This document shows positions 17,845 through 27,318 of a stretch of 64,000 nt of DNA, piece by piece. Location of the stretch: contig NZ_AP014648.1 of the NCBI RefSeq assembly GCF_000828475.1, positions 1,364,001 through 1,428,000 of the forward strand. The letters are read 5' to 3'. The DNA is from Methyloceanibacter caenitepidi. GTDB lineage: Bacteria > Pseudomonadota > Alphaproteobacteria > Rhizobiales > Methyloligellaceae. Position 1 is the first letter of the stretch. Every line of letters begins with the position of its first letter. The position numbers were made by a program, and so were the translations under genes. Below the pieces are notes generated by a model. That model ran no database searches, was not told the origin of the DNA, and saw only the letters and a program-made list of their open reading frames with translations.

Positions 17845-19317
17845 ATGAAGATGGCGAATGTCGAGCTGGGCGGCGGCGGCGGCGCGTCCCCCTTCAATGA
17901 GGGACCGCAGCTCTATGCCGGGCGCACCAAGATCTATCCGAAAGAGGCCCACGGCCGGTTCAGGACGACCAAATGGATCGTCATGGCCGTCACGCTGGGT
18001 ATCTATTACCTGCTGCCCTGGATACGTTGGGACCGCGGGCCCTATCTGCCCGACCAGGCTGTCCTGATCGATCTGCCGGCGCGCCGCTTCTATTTCTTCT
18101 TTCTCGAGATCTGGCCCCAAGAATTCTATTACATCACCGGCTTGCTGGTGCTGGCCGCATTGGCGCTGTTTCTCATTACGTCGGTAGCGGGCCGCGTGTG
18201 GTGCGGTTACACCTGCCCGCAGACGGTTTGGACCGACTTGATGATCGCTGTAGAGCGGTTCTGGCAAGGAGACCGCAACGCGCGCCTGCGGCTCGACAAG
18301 CACCCTTGGTCCTTCGAAACGATCTGGCGGAAGGGCGCCACGCATCTGACCTGGCTTGCGATCGCGGTGGCGACCGGGGGCGCTTGGGTCTTTTACTTCG
18401 CCGACGCGCCGACGCTGGCAAATCAGCTGGTGACATTCAGTGCGCCGACTGCCGCCTACTTCTTCATCGGCCTGTTCACGGTGTCGACCTACGTCCTGGG
18501 CGGTATCGCGCGCGAGCAGGTGTGCGTCTACATGTGTCCTTGGCCGCGCATTCAGGGCGCCATGTTCGATCGCGACTCCCTGTTGATTTCGTATCGCGCC
18601 TGGCGCGGCGAGCCGCACGGTCCCCATAAGGCCGGACAGTCTTGGGAGGGGCGCGGCGATTGCGTCGATTGCCGTCAATGCGTCGCGGTCTGCCCGGCCG
18701 GCATTGATATTCGCGACGGCGCGCAGCTCGAATGCATTCAGTGCGCGCTCTGTATCGATGCCTGCGACGAAATCATGGACAAGGTCGGCAGACCCCGCGG
18801 TCTGATCGCCTATGACACGATCCGTAATCTCGATGCCGGTGCGGAGGATGCCGAACCGCTGCGGCTGCTGCGGCCGCGAGTGCTGCTCTATGCCGGCGCT
18901 ATCGCCCTGGTGAGCATCATCATGATCGTTGCACTCGTGCTACGCCCGGTGCTCGAGGTCAACGTGCTGCACGACCGCAATCCTCTGTTCGTGAAGCTGT
19001 CCGACGGCGGCGTGCGCAACGGGTACGAGGTCAAGCTTCTGAACAAGCAGTACGTCCCGCGGGCTTTCAAGATCGGTGTCTCCGGTCTGACGGGCGCCAG
19101 TGTACAGATGGTCGGTCACGAAGGCGGTGTCGTGCCGGTTCCGCCGGACCAATTGCAGGCCGTCAAGCTCTACATCACCCTGGATAAAGCAGGCGTTCGC
19201 GCGTTGCCCGAACAGGCGACGCCGTTCCAGCTCGTCGTGACCGACATCGCGACAGGAGCGAGCACCGAGCATGACGCGACCTTCCAGGGGCCGCCCAAGC
19301 AAGAGGCAAGACGATGA
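17845..19317 (+). CDS. ccoG: cbb3 oxidase assembly protein CcoG (FixG), polyferredoxin-like
   Basis: 490 aa from ATG 17845; an ATG two codons later is possible. Five membrane helices. Cysteine motifs CGYTCPQTVWTD and CVYMCPWPRIQG are followed by two [4Fe-4S] ferredoxin motifs (CVDCRQCVAVCP from residue 273, then CIQCALCIDACD). The C-terminal 140 residues form the periplasmic domain typical of FixG. CcoG reduces Cu(II) for insertion of CuB in the oxidase. Its stop overlaps the ccoH start. Confidence 0.94.
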   Translation: MKMANVELGGGGGASPFNEGPQLYAGRTKIYPKEAHGRFRTTKWIVMAVTLGIYYLLPWIRWDRGPYLPDQAVLIDLPARRFYFFFLEIWPQEFYYITGLLVLAALALFLITSVAGRVWCGYTCPQTVWTDLMIAVERFWQGDRNARLRLDKHPWSFETIWRKGATHLTWLAIAVATGGAWVFYFADAPTLANQLVTFSAPTAAYFFIGLFTVSTYVLGGIAREQVCVYMCPWPRIQGAMFDRDSLLISYRAWRGEPHGPHKAGQSWEGRGDCVDCRQCVAVCPAGIDIRDGAQLECIQCALCIDACDEIMDKVGRPRGLIAYDTIRNLDAGAEDAEPLRLLRPRVLLYAGAIALVSIIMIVALVLRPVLEVNVLHDRNPLFVKLSDGGVRNGYEVKLLNKQYVPRAFKIGVSGLTGASVQMVGHEGGVVPVPPDQLQAVKLYITLDKAGVRALPEQATPFQLVVTDIATGASTEHDATFQGPPKQEARR

Positions 19318-19817
19318 TGGCGGCCGCGCCCTTCCCACGGAGCGTGACGGGCCGTCATGTGCTGATCGGCCTCGTCATCTTCTTCGGCGTTATGTTCGTG
19401 GCCAACGGACTGCTCGTCTACTACGCAGTTTCTACCTTCAGCGGCGGCGATCGCCCGAACCCGTATCGCAGCGGCCTCAACTACAACGAGACCATCGCCG
19501 AGGCGGAGCAGCAGGCGGCGTTGGGCTGGTCCGCGAAGGCGGACTATGACGAAAGCGCCTCCCGGATCACCTTGCAGTTCACCGATGCCGCCTCGGCGCC
19601 CGTCACGGGGCTGGCGCTGTCCGGCACGCTCGTCCGGCCGGCCGCCGATACGGACGACCGCGCCGTGACGTTCCGGGAATGGCGTGAAGGGGTTTACGTG
19701 TCCGATGTGACCCTCGATCCCGGCAATTGGGTTCTCAGCGTGGAGTCGTCGAAGCAGGAAGGCGGTTTACCGGTCTATCGCCTGAAGAAGCGATTGATCG
19801 TTGCCGACGGGCCATGA
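19314..19817 (+). CDS. ccoH: cbb3 oxidase assembly protein CcoH (FixH)
   Basis: 167 aa starting with ATGATG, the first overlapping the ccoG TGA. One membrane helix (about 17-40) is followed by a periplasmic domain containing NPYRSGLNYNETIAEAEQQAALGW, the diagnostic FixH stretch. CcoH is needed for stable oxidase assembly and binds the CcoP subunit in related bacteria. Its stop overlaps the ccoI start (ATGA). Confidence 0.92.
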   Translation: MMAAAPFPRSVTGRHVLIGLVIFFGVMFVANGLLVYYAVSTFSGGDRPNPYRSGLNYNETIAEAEQQAALGWSAKADYDESASRITLQFTDAASAPVTGLALSGTLVRPAADTDDRAVTFREWREGVYVSDVTLDPGNWVLSVESSKQEGGLPVYRLKKRLIVADGP

Positions 19818-22009
19818 CCGAGGCTCATGGCGCACGTCTCAAGGACTCGGCGTCGCGCGCGCAGCCACTCCAGCACGCTGAACCCTCCACCATGACGCTG
19901 GCCGTCGAGGACATGCACTGCGGCGGCTGTCTCCGATCCGTAGAACGCGCCGCCTTGCGTGTCCCCGGCGTTGCCACAGCGCGGGCCTCGCTCGCCGCCA
20001 AGCGGCTGACGGCGACCTACGACCCTGCCACGACGTGCGAAGCCGATGTCATCGCGGCGCTGGACCGCGTCGGGTTTGAAGCGGCGCTGCTGGAGGAATC
20101 CAAAGAGGATCGCGGAGACCAGCGCCAGAAATACCTGCTCCGGCGCGTCGCGGTCGCGGGCTTCGCCGCCATGAACATCATGCTCATCTCTATCGCCGTG
20201 TGGTCCGGCGAAGGGGGCGACATGGATCCGGCGCTGGCGCAGATGTTCCGTTGGCTGTCGGCGCTGATTGCCTTACCGACCGTCATCTATGCCGGCGAGC
20301 CCTTCTTCGTATCGGCCTACGCGGCGCTCAAGGGGCGCCGGCTCAACATGGATGTGCCCATCTCGCTCGCAATCATCCTAGCGACGGGCATGAGCATCTA
20401 CCAGACGACGGAGGCGAGCGAGCAGGTCTATTTCGATGCCGCCGTCACACTACTGTTCTTCCTTCTCGTCGGCCGTTATCTCGACGAAGCCTTGCGGGTC
20501 CGCGCGCGCGGCGAGGCGCAGAATCTCCTGAGCCTGCAAAACGGCATCGTCACCCTCGTAGCTGACGACGGGAAGCAGGCAAAGGTCGCAGCCAGCACGC
20601 TTCGTCCGGGCGACCGGATTCTCGTTGCCGTGGGCGAGCGCGTCGGCGCGGATGGCGTTGTCGCGCACGGGACCGGGGAGGTGGATCAAAGCTTGATCAC
20701 CGGCGAGACGTTTCCCGTGACTGTTGCGGACGGAGCCGAAGTCTATGCAGGCACGCTGAACCTGACGCGCAGTCTCGAAGTCGAGGTGACCGCGGCGGAC
20801 GACGCCACGCTTCTCGCCGAGATTAGCCGTCTGATGATGGCCGCCGAGCAGGGCAAGGCCCGCTATCGAGTCCTGGCGGATCGGGCGGCACAGATTTACG
20901 CGCCGGCCGTGCATGGGCTGGGGCTCGCGACATTTGTCGGCTGGCTGGTCTTCGGCGCGTCCTGGCAGACGGCGCTCACCTACGCCATCGCGGTGTTGAT
21001 CATCACCTGTCCTTGTGCGCTCGCGCTTGCCGTGCCGGTAGTTCAGATTGCGGCGGCCTCGCGGCTGTTCAAACGCGGCGTGATGGTGAAGGTGCCGGAC
21101 GGGCTCGAGCGTATCGCTGAGATCGACACCGTCGTCTTCGACAAGACGGGCACGCTGACGCTTGGCGAGCCGCAACTGCTCGATGCCGAGACCATTCCGG
21201 CGGAGATGCTCGCTGCTGCTGGGGCGCTCGCGAGTGGGAGCCGCCATCCGTTTTCGCGCGCTCTCGTCGCCGCGGCGCAAGAGCGGCTCGGATCGGTCGA
21301 GGCCGCGAGGAGCGTTGAGGAGACGCCCGGCGAAGGCCTGTCGGTCGAGACGGCCCATGGCGAAGAGCGCCTCGGCTCTGCGGCCTGGTGTGGGGTCCAA
21401 GGAGCAGGCGGACATACCGCGGAGGTTTGGTATCGCCGCGGGGCCGAAGAACCCGTCTGCTTCCGGTTTGCCGACCGACTACGCGCCGACGCGGGCGAAA
21501 CCGTCGCGGCACTCAAGGCGCGAGGACTTGGCGTCGCGCTCCTGTCCGGCGACCGGGAGGGGGTCGTCGCCCGCACGGCCCAAGAGGCCGGGATCGACGA
21601 CTTTGTCGGCGAACTCAAGCCGGCCGGCAAGATTTTGTGGTTGGAAGAGCGCGCCAACGAGGGCCGCAAGGTCCTGATGGTGGGGGACGGACTGAACGAC
21701 GCGCCCGCGCTTGCTGCCGCGCACGCCTCCATGTCGCCGGCAACGGCAGCGGACATCAGCCAACGGGCGGCGGATTTCATCTTCCAGGGGCGGGCGCTGT
21801 CGCCGGTTCTCGAGGCTGTAAAGACAGGCTGCCGCGCCCGCACCATGGCCTTCCAGAATTTCGGTGTAGCGCTGGTCTATAATGCGATCTGCGTGCCCCT
21901 TGCGATGGCGGGGTTCGTGACCCCCTTGATCGCGGCCATCGTAATGTCGAGTTCGTCCATTCTCGTAACGCTCAATGCGACCCGGCTAGCCGGAGGACCG
22001 AGATCATGA
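19814..22009 (+). CDS. ccoI: Copper-transporting P1B-type ATPase CcoI (FixI)
   Basis: 731 aa from ATG 19814, which overlaps the ccoH stop. The N-terminal heavy-metal domain has MHCGGC near residue 36. The metal channel motif CPC is at 399-401 (ITCPCALALAVP). Phosphorylation site Asp443 lies in FDKTGTLTLGE, and the hinge is GDGLNDAPAL. CPC-type P1B ATPases in cco operons deliver copper for CuB of the oxidase. Its stop overlaps the ccoS start. Confidence 0.95.
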   Translation: MTEAHGARLKDSASRAQPLQHAEPSTMTLAVEDMHCGGCLRSVERAALRVPGVATARASLAAKRLTATYDPATTCEADVIAALDRVGFEAALLEESKEDRGDQRQKYLLRRVAVAGFAAMNIMLISIAVWSGEGGDMDPALAQMFRWLSALIALPTVIYAGEPFFVSAYAALKGRRLNMDVPISLAIILATGMSIYQTTEASEQVYFDAAVTLLFFLLVGRYLDEALRVRARGEAQNLLSLQNGIVTLVADDGKQAKVAASTLRPGDRILVAVGERVGADGVVAHGTGEVDQSLITGETFPVTVADGAEVYAGTLNLTRSLEVEVTAADDATLLAEISRLMMAAEQGKARYRVLADRAAQIYAPAVHGLGLATFVGWLVFGASWQTALTYAIAVLIITCPCALALAVPVVQIAAASRLFKRGVMVKVPDGLERIAEIDTVVFDKTGTLTLGEPQLLDAETIPAEMLAAAGALASGSRHPFSRALVAAAQERLGSVEAARSVEETPGEGLSVETAHGEERLGSAAWCGVQGAGGHTAEVWYRRGAEEPVCFRFADRLRADAGETVAALKARGLGVALLSGDREGVVARTAQEAGIDDFVGELKPAGKILWLEERANEGRKVLMVGDGLNDAPALAAAHASMSPATAADISQRAADFIFQGRALSPVLEAVKTGCRARTMAFQNFGVALVYNAICVPLAMAGFVTPLIAAIVMSSSSILVTLNATRLAGGPRS

Positions 22010-22173
22010 CCGCACTTGCCTGGCTTGTTCCCGCCGCGCTCTTCCTCGGGGCCTTGGGCCTCGGCGCGTTCTTGTGGGCCTTGCGCTCCGGACAGTTCGA
22101 GGATCTGGACGGCGCAGCCTATCGCGCGCTTGAGGATCTGCCCCCGGACGACGAGGACGAGCAGCCCAACTAG
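22006..22173 (+). CDS. ccoS: cbb3 oxidase maturation protein CcoS
   Basis: 55 aa. The start ATGA overlaps the ccoI stop. One membrane helix (WLVPAALFLGALGLGAFLWAL) is followed by the CcoS motif RSGQFEDLDGAAYRAL and an acidic tail ending in DDEDEQPN. CcoS is required for cofactor insertion in the oxidase. It is the last gene of the operon. Confidence 0.92.
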   Translation: MTALAWLVPAALFLGALGLGAFLWALRSGQFEDLDGAAYRALEDLPPDDEDEQPN

Positions 22174-22192
22174 TCCTTCGAATGATGTGCAG

Positions 22193-22213
22193 GCGCGGAG
22201 GCTTCCCCCGCGC
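22193..22213. terminator. Hairpin between convergent ccoS and alkB-like gene
   Basis: GCGCGG (22193-22198) pairs with CCGCGC (22208-22213) over a 9-base loop, in the 43-base gap between two convergent genes. No clear T-run, so termination is plausible but not shown. Confidence 0.35.
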
Positions 22214-22216
22214 GCA

Positions 22217-23371
22217 TCACCCCGTGATCGGCCTATCGCCGGCTGGCCGTTCGGCGACCTCCCAGCCGCGCGAACGCATAATCTCGAGCTCGGCGTCGCT
22301 GGCAAAGCGCCTGTCCCAGTCCGCCAGCAGCGGACGCATGATGTACCGCCAGAGCGGAAATACGAGCGCGAACGTGGCCATCGTCTGATAGCCGTAGGGC
22401 AGCATCGGTACGTTCTCCGACGTGTCCAATCGCCAAAAGGGCTTTGTCGCGAACATGTGGTGATCGGAGTGCCGCGGCAGATTGTAATGCAGCACGTTCG
22501 AGAGCCGGTGGTAGCAGTCCCAGCTGTGGCGCGGCCGTATCGGAGCATTCTCGGCGCGGACGATGCCGTAATGCTGCACGTAATTGATCAACTCGTGGAA
22601 GAACCGCCCCAGCAGCGCGGCCAGAACGAATAGTAGGAGCGCGTAAGCGCCTCCGATAAGCGTCACCACCGCGACGATGGCAAGCGGCGCCGCCAGGGCC
22701 TGGATGAATTTGTTATGGCGCGACCAGACAGGCAGGCCCTTGCGGCGAAGCCGCTCCGCCTCGACGCTTGCTGCTTGCGCGTACTGTCCGTAGACGGCAC
22801 GCACCAGGAACGGGAACAGCCGCTCGCCACGGCGGGCCGTCGAGGCCTCGTCGTAGCTGCCCACCCGGCGGTGGTGCACATGAACATGGTAGATGACGAA
22901 GGAAGTATTGAAGGTAAAGCCGAGCAAGACATGGGCGGCTGCTTGGGGAATCCAGCCTTGCCGGTGCGTAAGTTCGTGGCCCACCGTGGCGCCTACCAAG
23001 GCAAAGAGATAACCGACAACCCAGACGGCCCCGACCGTCTGCAGAGTGTGGTCCGCGACGGCGGTATTTCGTGCGTAGACCGCGAGCAGCACGGCCAGGA
23101 GGCACATGAGCGGCAGCGCCAGATAGAGATTGGCGTTGTAGAAGGTGCGCGCCCCGTCTCCCAACCGGTCCAAGTCTTCGCCGCTCAACTCATCGGCGAA
23201 GGAGCCGAACACCATGATCAAAAGGATGACCACGAACGGCATCCAGCCGCCGACCAGCAGCGAGACGGCACCCAGCAGCAGTAGAATGTTTGCGGACGCA
23301 TATTGCCCGGCGGCGAGAATACCGGACCCCCACGTCCGGCGCCTCTTCACCTCGTTGGTGGACGAAACCAC
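22217..23371 (-). CDS. AlkB-type membrane di-iron monooxygenase
   Basis: 384 aa from a GTG at 23371. Several membrane helices and the histidine clusters of alkane 1-monooxygenases: HELTHR at 132-137, YHVHVHH ending at 167, NYVQHYG at 263-269 and LPRHSDHH at 298-305. The stretch [32 protein letters not shown] and the later [10 protein letters not shown] follow AlkB closely. The second box is HVHVHH rather than the usual EH..GHH. AlkB hydroxylates terminal carbons of alkanes or fatty chains using rubredoxin electrons; no rubredoxin is in the window. It is divergent from an SDR gene. Confidence 0.85.
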   Translation of the reverse strand: MVSSTNEVKRRRTWGSGILAAGQYASANILLLLGAVSLLVGGWMPFVVILLIMVFGSFADELSGEDLDRLGDGARTFYNANLYLALPLMCLLAVLLAVYARNTAVADHTLQTVGAVWVVGYLFALVGATVGHELTHRQGWIPQAAAHVLLGFTFNTSFVIYHVHVHHRRVGSYDEASTARRGERLFPFLVRAVYGQYAQAASVEAERLRRKGLPVWSRHNKFIQALAAPLAIVAVVTLIGGAYALLLFVLAALLGRFFHELINYVQHYGIVRAENAPIRPRHSWDCYHRLSNVLHYNLPRHSDHHMFATKPFWRLDTSENVPMLPYGYQTMATFALVFPLWRYIMRPLLADWDRRFASDAELEIMRSRGWEVAERPAGDRPITG

Positions 23372-23563
23372 GGCCCTTCTCTTTGTGCGCTCTGACGGTT
23401 GCTTGTGCGTGCGGTCCCTATGCTACATATCTGGAAGCCGGGGAAAAGCCATAGTTTGACGTCTGACAGCACGGTGCCGGCTTTCGGAACAACCATGCGG
23501 ACCGGTATCGCGCTGTTCGGACGACAGGCCGGCATGACCACGGCGCGGCGGGCACGGAGTCAC

Positions 23564-24409
23564 ATGCGAACGGTACTGATCACAGGGACATCCTCAGGGA
23601 TTGGTCAGATCACGGCCAAGGTCTTGGTGTCAAAGGGCTGGCACGTGTTTGCCACCATGCGGAATCTTGAGAAGAAGGGACCGCTGGAGAAATCGGTCGA
23701 GGAGGCCGAGGGCCCCGGACGCCTGACGTTCGTGGCGCTCGACGTGACCGACCCTGCCTCGATCGAGGCTGCCGTAGCGGACATATTGTCCCAGACCGGC
23801 GGCACGCTCGACGCGGTCGTGCACAATGCCGGGGTCGCGATCGCCGGGGCCCATGAAGACCTCCCCGACGCCGAAATACGGCGTGTCATGGAAACGAACT
23901 TTTTCGGCGTGCTCGGCCTGACCCGAGCGCTCTTGCCCACATTCCGGGAGCAAAGGCACGGCCGGATCGTCTGTATCTCCAGCCAGTCGGCCTTTGCAGG
24001 CCAGCCCACCAACTCGATCTATTGCGCCTCCAAATGGGCCCTGGAAGGCTGGGCTGAGTCCATTGCCTATGAGCTGGACCCGTTCGGCATCGACGTCGTC
24101 CTTGTCGAGCCTGGCCCCTACAAGACCGAGATCTGGGAAGCGACCGAGCGGGTCACGCCGCCTGGCGGTCCCTATACCAATTGGGTGCGTTTGGTGATGC
24201 GCGGTGCCGACGCCCATGCGGAGAAGCATGCGCGCGATCCGGAGGAAGTGGCGCAAGTCGTAGCCACGGCCCTGGAGACGCCGAATCCGAAGTTTCGGTA
24301 TCCGGTCGGCTTTTTCGCCAAGCTGGACTTCTTCCTGCGGGGGAAGGTGCCGAGCCGTTTCATTCGGCGCGGCACCACACGCTATCTCGGCATTCCGCGT
24401 ACGCGCTGA
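23564..24409 (+). CDS. Short-chain dehydrogenase/reductase (classical SDR)
   Basis: 281 aa from ATG 23564 (GGAG upstream); the frame is open from 23399. Glycine motif TGTSSGIG at 7-14, Asp60 in LDVTD, NAG at 88-90, catalytic Ser139/140 in CISSQSAF and Tyr153/Lys157 in YCASK. The basic residues MRNLEKK after beta-2 suggest NADP(H). The C-terminal 40 residues (FFAKLDFFLRGKVPSRFI) resemble SDRs acting on lipids or sterol-like substrates, but substrate is not readable. It is divergent from the AlkB-like gene and converges on the exporter with a 2-base gap. Confidence 0.85.
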   Translation: MRTVLITGTSSGIGQITAKVLVSKGWHVFATMRNLEKKGPLEKSVEEAEGPGRLTFVALDVTDPASIEAAVADILSQTGGTLDAVVHNAGVAIAGAHEDLPDAEIRRVMETNFFGVLGLTRALLPTFREQRHGRIVCISSQSAFAGQPTNSIYCASKWALEGWAESIAYELDPFGIDVVLVEPGPYKTEIWEATERVTPPGGPYTNWVRLVMRGADAHAEKHARDPEEVAQVVATALETPNPKFRYPVGFFAKLDFFLRGKVPSRFIRRGTTRYLGIPRTR

Positions 24410-24411
24410 GC

Positions 24412-26766
24412 CTACGCGGACTTCGCCTCGGCCTCTTCGGTGTCTTTGGGGTCCGCTCCGGCTTCGCGTTCCTCGCGCGAGGGCCAGTAGCGCTCCATTG
24501 TCGACATCACGGCAGGAAGGAACAGGAGCGCTCCGACCACCGCCGACGTCAGCACAATGACGACGATAGTTCCGTACAGGGCAACTGTCGGCAGCTTGCT
24601 CAACATCGTCGTACCGATGCCGCCGGCGATGAGCACCGTGGCCATTATGACGACGGGCCCCACATCCATGGTGGTCTTCCTGAGGGCGGCAGCCACGGAG
24701 TCCAGGCTCGCGCGCTCCAGGCGGTAGCGGGTGAGGTAGTGGATCGTCGCGTCCACGGCGATGCCGAACCCGACCGCGAAGGCAACGAGGCTGGTGAACT
24801 CGAGGCCGCCCTCCACGAGGTGGAGATAGGCTCCGCCCATGGCAATCGGGAACAGATTGGGCAGGACGCTGGCAAGCCCGGCCCGCAGAGACCGCATGCC
24901 GACGCCGATCAGCACGAGAATGAGCCCGATTGCCGTGATCAGGCTGATGTTGAGCTGCTTGATCATTTCATGGCTAGCCGCCGACGACACCGGCACGATG
25001 CCAGTGACGGCGATTTCGAGTCCCGGGTTCTTGGCCTCTATCTTCCCCATCTTTCGTTCGACGTCGTCGAGGATCGGTGTCATCTGGTCGGACGTCATGG
25101 CGTGGAACTGCGCCGAGATGCGGATCGCGTTCTCGTCTAGAGCCACGAAACTCGCGGCGAAGTCCCGCGTGTTCGTCGCCTCCAGAAAACCGATCAGCCG
25201 GTCCTCGCCGACCTCGCCGCCACCGAGCCACTCCTCGACCGTGTGGAGAGAGGTAACAGCACCGAATGCAGGCTCGTCGTCGAGGACCTTATGGACCTCC
25301 CGAATGATCTCAATTGTCTTGTACGACTTCAGAGCGTGATCCTTGGGGAAGTACAACAGCACCTCGAGCGTACTCGCGCCCGCAAGCTTGCTGTCGTAGG
25401 CCTGGATTGCCTTCAGGGCCGTACTTTCCGGTGGCATGTTGTTGGCATAGCTGTATTGCGGCTCGTTCAGGAAATGAAGCCAAAGGCCGCCTACGGTCAG
25501 CGCTAGTCCGATCAGAGCAATGCCCCTCGGGAACGACGTGACGGCGTCCGCGGCCTTGGCGCAAAGACCGTCGATGCCTTGGCGGAACATGTCGCTCTTC
25601 TGCGTCTTGCCGTGGACCTTCTTGGCGAAGCCGCGAAGGAGGAGCACGGACAAAGCCGGGACCATCAGCAGCGTGAGGATCAGCGACATGGCCGTTCCGG
25701 ACGCCGTGGTGATGCCGAAATGTGCGATGAACGAATGCGGCATCCAGATCAGCGATGACATCGCCAGAGCCGTTGTCAAGGAAGTCAGCACGCAGGCCGG
25801 TCCGACGCGCTTCACAGCCCGCTCGATTGCCTCCTCCAGGGAGTCGCCGCGCTCGAGGCCTCGGCGTATCGAAAACAGCAAGTGCAGGCAGTTGGACAAC
25901 ACGATCACGAGGATGATCGTCGGCGCGATGCCTGTGAGTAGGTTGATGTCTTGGCCGAACAGCCACATGCCGCCCCGCAGCCAGGCCACGGCAAGGATCG
26001 CGGGCACGACGGCGATAATAATGAGCGGAACGCTGCGCAAGAAGATCCAGCAGACGATGATCCCAAGTCCGACCGCGACAAGACCGAACATCTGTTGGTC
26101 GCTAGAGAGCCCCGACAGAATCTCGTCGCGGATCACCGCAAGCCCCGTCAGACGCGCCGTCACGTTCGTTCCGGCCAAGGTCTCCTGAGTGGTCTTTCCG
26201 ATCTCGGCGACGAGCGCGCGCTCCGCTGCCTGTCCCTCATTGTCCTGCGCTAATTGCTCCAGCGTCAGCGCGAAGACGGCGATGGTCCAGTCGTCGTTCA
26301 AGAGCTTGCCCTTGACCAGCGGATGACTGGTTATCTCTTTTCGCGCGGCGTCGTTGTCTTGGAGTTTCGAGAGGTCTTCCGGAAAGACCGGCAGCGGCTC
26401 GGCGTCTTCATCCTCGGGCGCCGTGACCGCGGTGAACATGGACAGCACGCCGGTGACGCCGTCGATCTTCAGCAGTTTTTCGCGAAGAGTGCGGAGAGCC
26501 TCGAGATCCTTCGTGTTGAATGGCGTCTCGGACTCGGTGACGATCTGAAGGTCGGGCTGGCTGGCGGGGAAACGCTCGTTGAGGAGGTCGAGCTGAACGA
26601 AGGCCGGATCGTCCGAGCGAAAGATCTCGCGAACGTCGCTTGAAAAGCGGTTATGGGTGGCGCCGAAAATTGCGAACGGCGTAATCACCGCGATGATTAG
26701 GAGGCATATCCAAGGATATCGCAGAGAAACGAGCCCGAGTTTCTCTATTCCGAAACCAGCCGTCAT
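24412..26766 (-). CDS. MMPL/HAE3-family RND exporter
   Basis: 784 aa from ATG 26766, with AGGAAG upstream. Two repeats of one helix, a large periplasmic loop and five helices are apparent. The membrane motif GIAPTIILVIVLSNCLHLL in repeat 1 and GFGIAVDATIHYLTRYRLER in repeat 2 carry the RND polar residues. Size and layout fit the HAE3/MMPL group, which includes the hopanoid transporter HpnN and lipid exporters. The substrate is probably hydrophobic (family inference). It ends 2 bases from the SDR stop. Confidence 0.85.
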   Translation of the reverse strand: MTAGFGIEKLGLVSLRYPWICLLIIAVITPFAIFGATHNRFSSDVREIFRSDDPAFVQLDLLNERFPASQPDLQIVTESETPFNTKDLEALRTLREKLLKIDGVTGVLSMFTAVTAPEDEDAEPLPVFPEDLSKLQDNDAARKEITSHPLVKGKLLNDDWTIAVFALTLEQLAQDNEGQAAERALVAEIGKTTQETLAGTNVTARLTGLAVIRDEILSGLSSDQQMFGLVAVGLGIIVCWIFLRSVPLIIIAVVPAILAVAWLRGGMWLFGQDINLLTGIAPTIILVIVLSNCLHLLFSIRRGLERGDSLEEAIERAVKRVGPACVLTSLTTALAMSSLIWMPHSFIAHFGITTASGTAMSLILTLLMVPALSVLLLRGFAKKVHGKTQKSDMFRQGIDGLCAKAADAVTSFPRGIALIGLALTVGGLWLHFLNEPQYSYANNMPPESTALKAIQAYDSKLAGASTLEVLLYFPKDHALKSYKTIEIIREVHKVLDDEPAFGAVTSLHTVEEWLGGGEVGEDRLIGFLEATNTRDFAASFVALDENAIRISAQFHAMTSDQMTPILDDVERKMGKIEAKNPGLEIAVTGIVPVSSAASHEMIKQLNISLITAIGLILVLIGVGMRSLRAGLASVLPNLFPIAMGGAYLHLVEGGLEFTSLVAFAVGFGIAVDATIHYLTRYRLERASLDSVAAALRKTTMDVGPVVIMATVLIAGGIGTTMLSKLPTVALYGTIVVIVLTSAVVGALLFLPAVMSTMERYWPSREEREAGADPKDTEEAEAKSA

Positions 26767-27318
26767 CGAAAATCTTCCTCTTAGTCGCGCGCCCCGAATC
26801 GATTCTACTTCTGCCCACCGGCGCAAACCATTGGCCCCGACCTGTAGCCTTAATTGGCGGACTTGAACAGGTGCCTTGGAATAGGTGCCTTATAGGACAC
26901 CCCGTCCCGAAAACCCTGGCTTTTCTGCCCGCGCTGCCCCCCCCTCGCGGGCGTCTCGTTGCCGGTCATTCGGTGGCAGCCGGGGGTGAACTGCTTACGA
27001 GACACTACTGACGGAATCTCTAAGGCATCTCAAAGGCGCCGCAAGCCATGGAGCGGCCCTGGTCGTCCCCTGAAACGACCTCGACTGGACGCCCCGCGCG
27101 CCCAACTGAGCTTGGCACCATTTATACCGTGGTCTGTGTGGCAATCCAGAGAGGGCAGGGGAGGGCACCGTCGGCGTCCGGCGGGTCCGACTGCGGCGAC
27201 ACGGCGCAGTTGGGAGGCCTGTCACGTCGGTACACTCGGTACTTGCGAGGACTGGCGTGCATGTCACGGGGTGACGCGGGCAGCGCAGATCTTCGGCTGC
27301 GCAACTGGGGGAACTGGC
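26767..27318. other. 552-base gene-free stretch before the CoA-transferase operon
   Basis: No convincing coding frame. The one recognisable element is a direct repeat AGGTGCCTT at 26869-26877 and 26883-26891, 14 bases apart. The remainder, GC-rich and irregular, should hold the promoters of the MMPL exporter and of the CoA-transferase, but neither could be placed. Confidence 0.4.

Noticed and set aside
26869-26891. AGGTGCCTT direct repeat as a regulatory array
   Set aside because: Only two short copies, far from either start codon; reported as a gap note, not a site.
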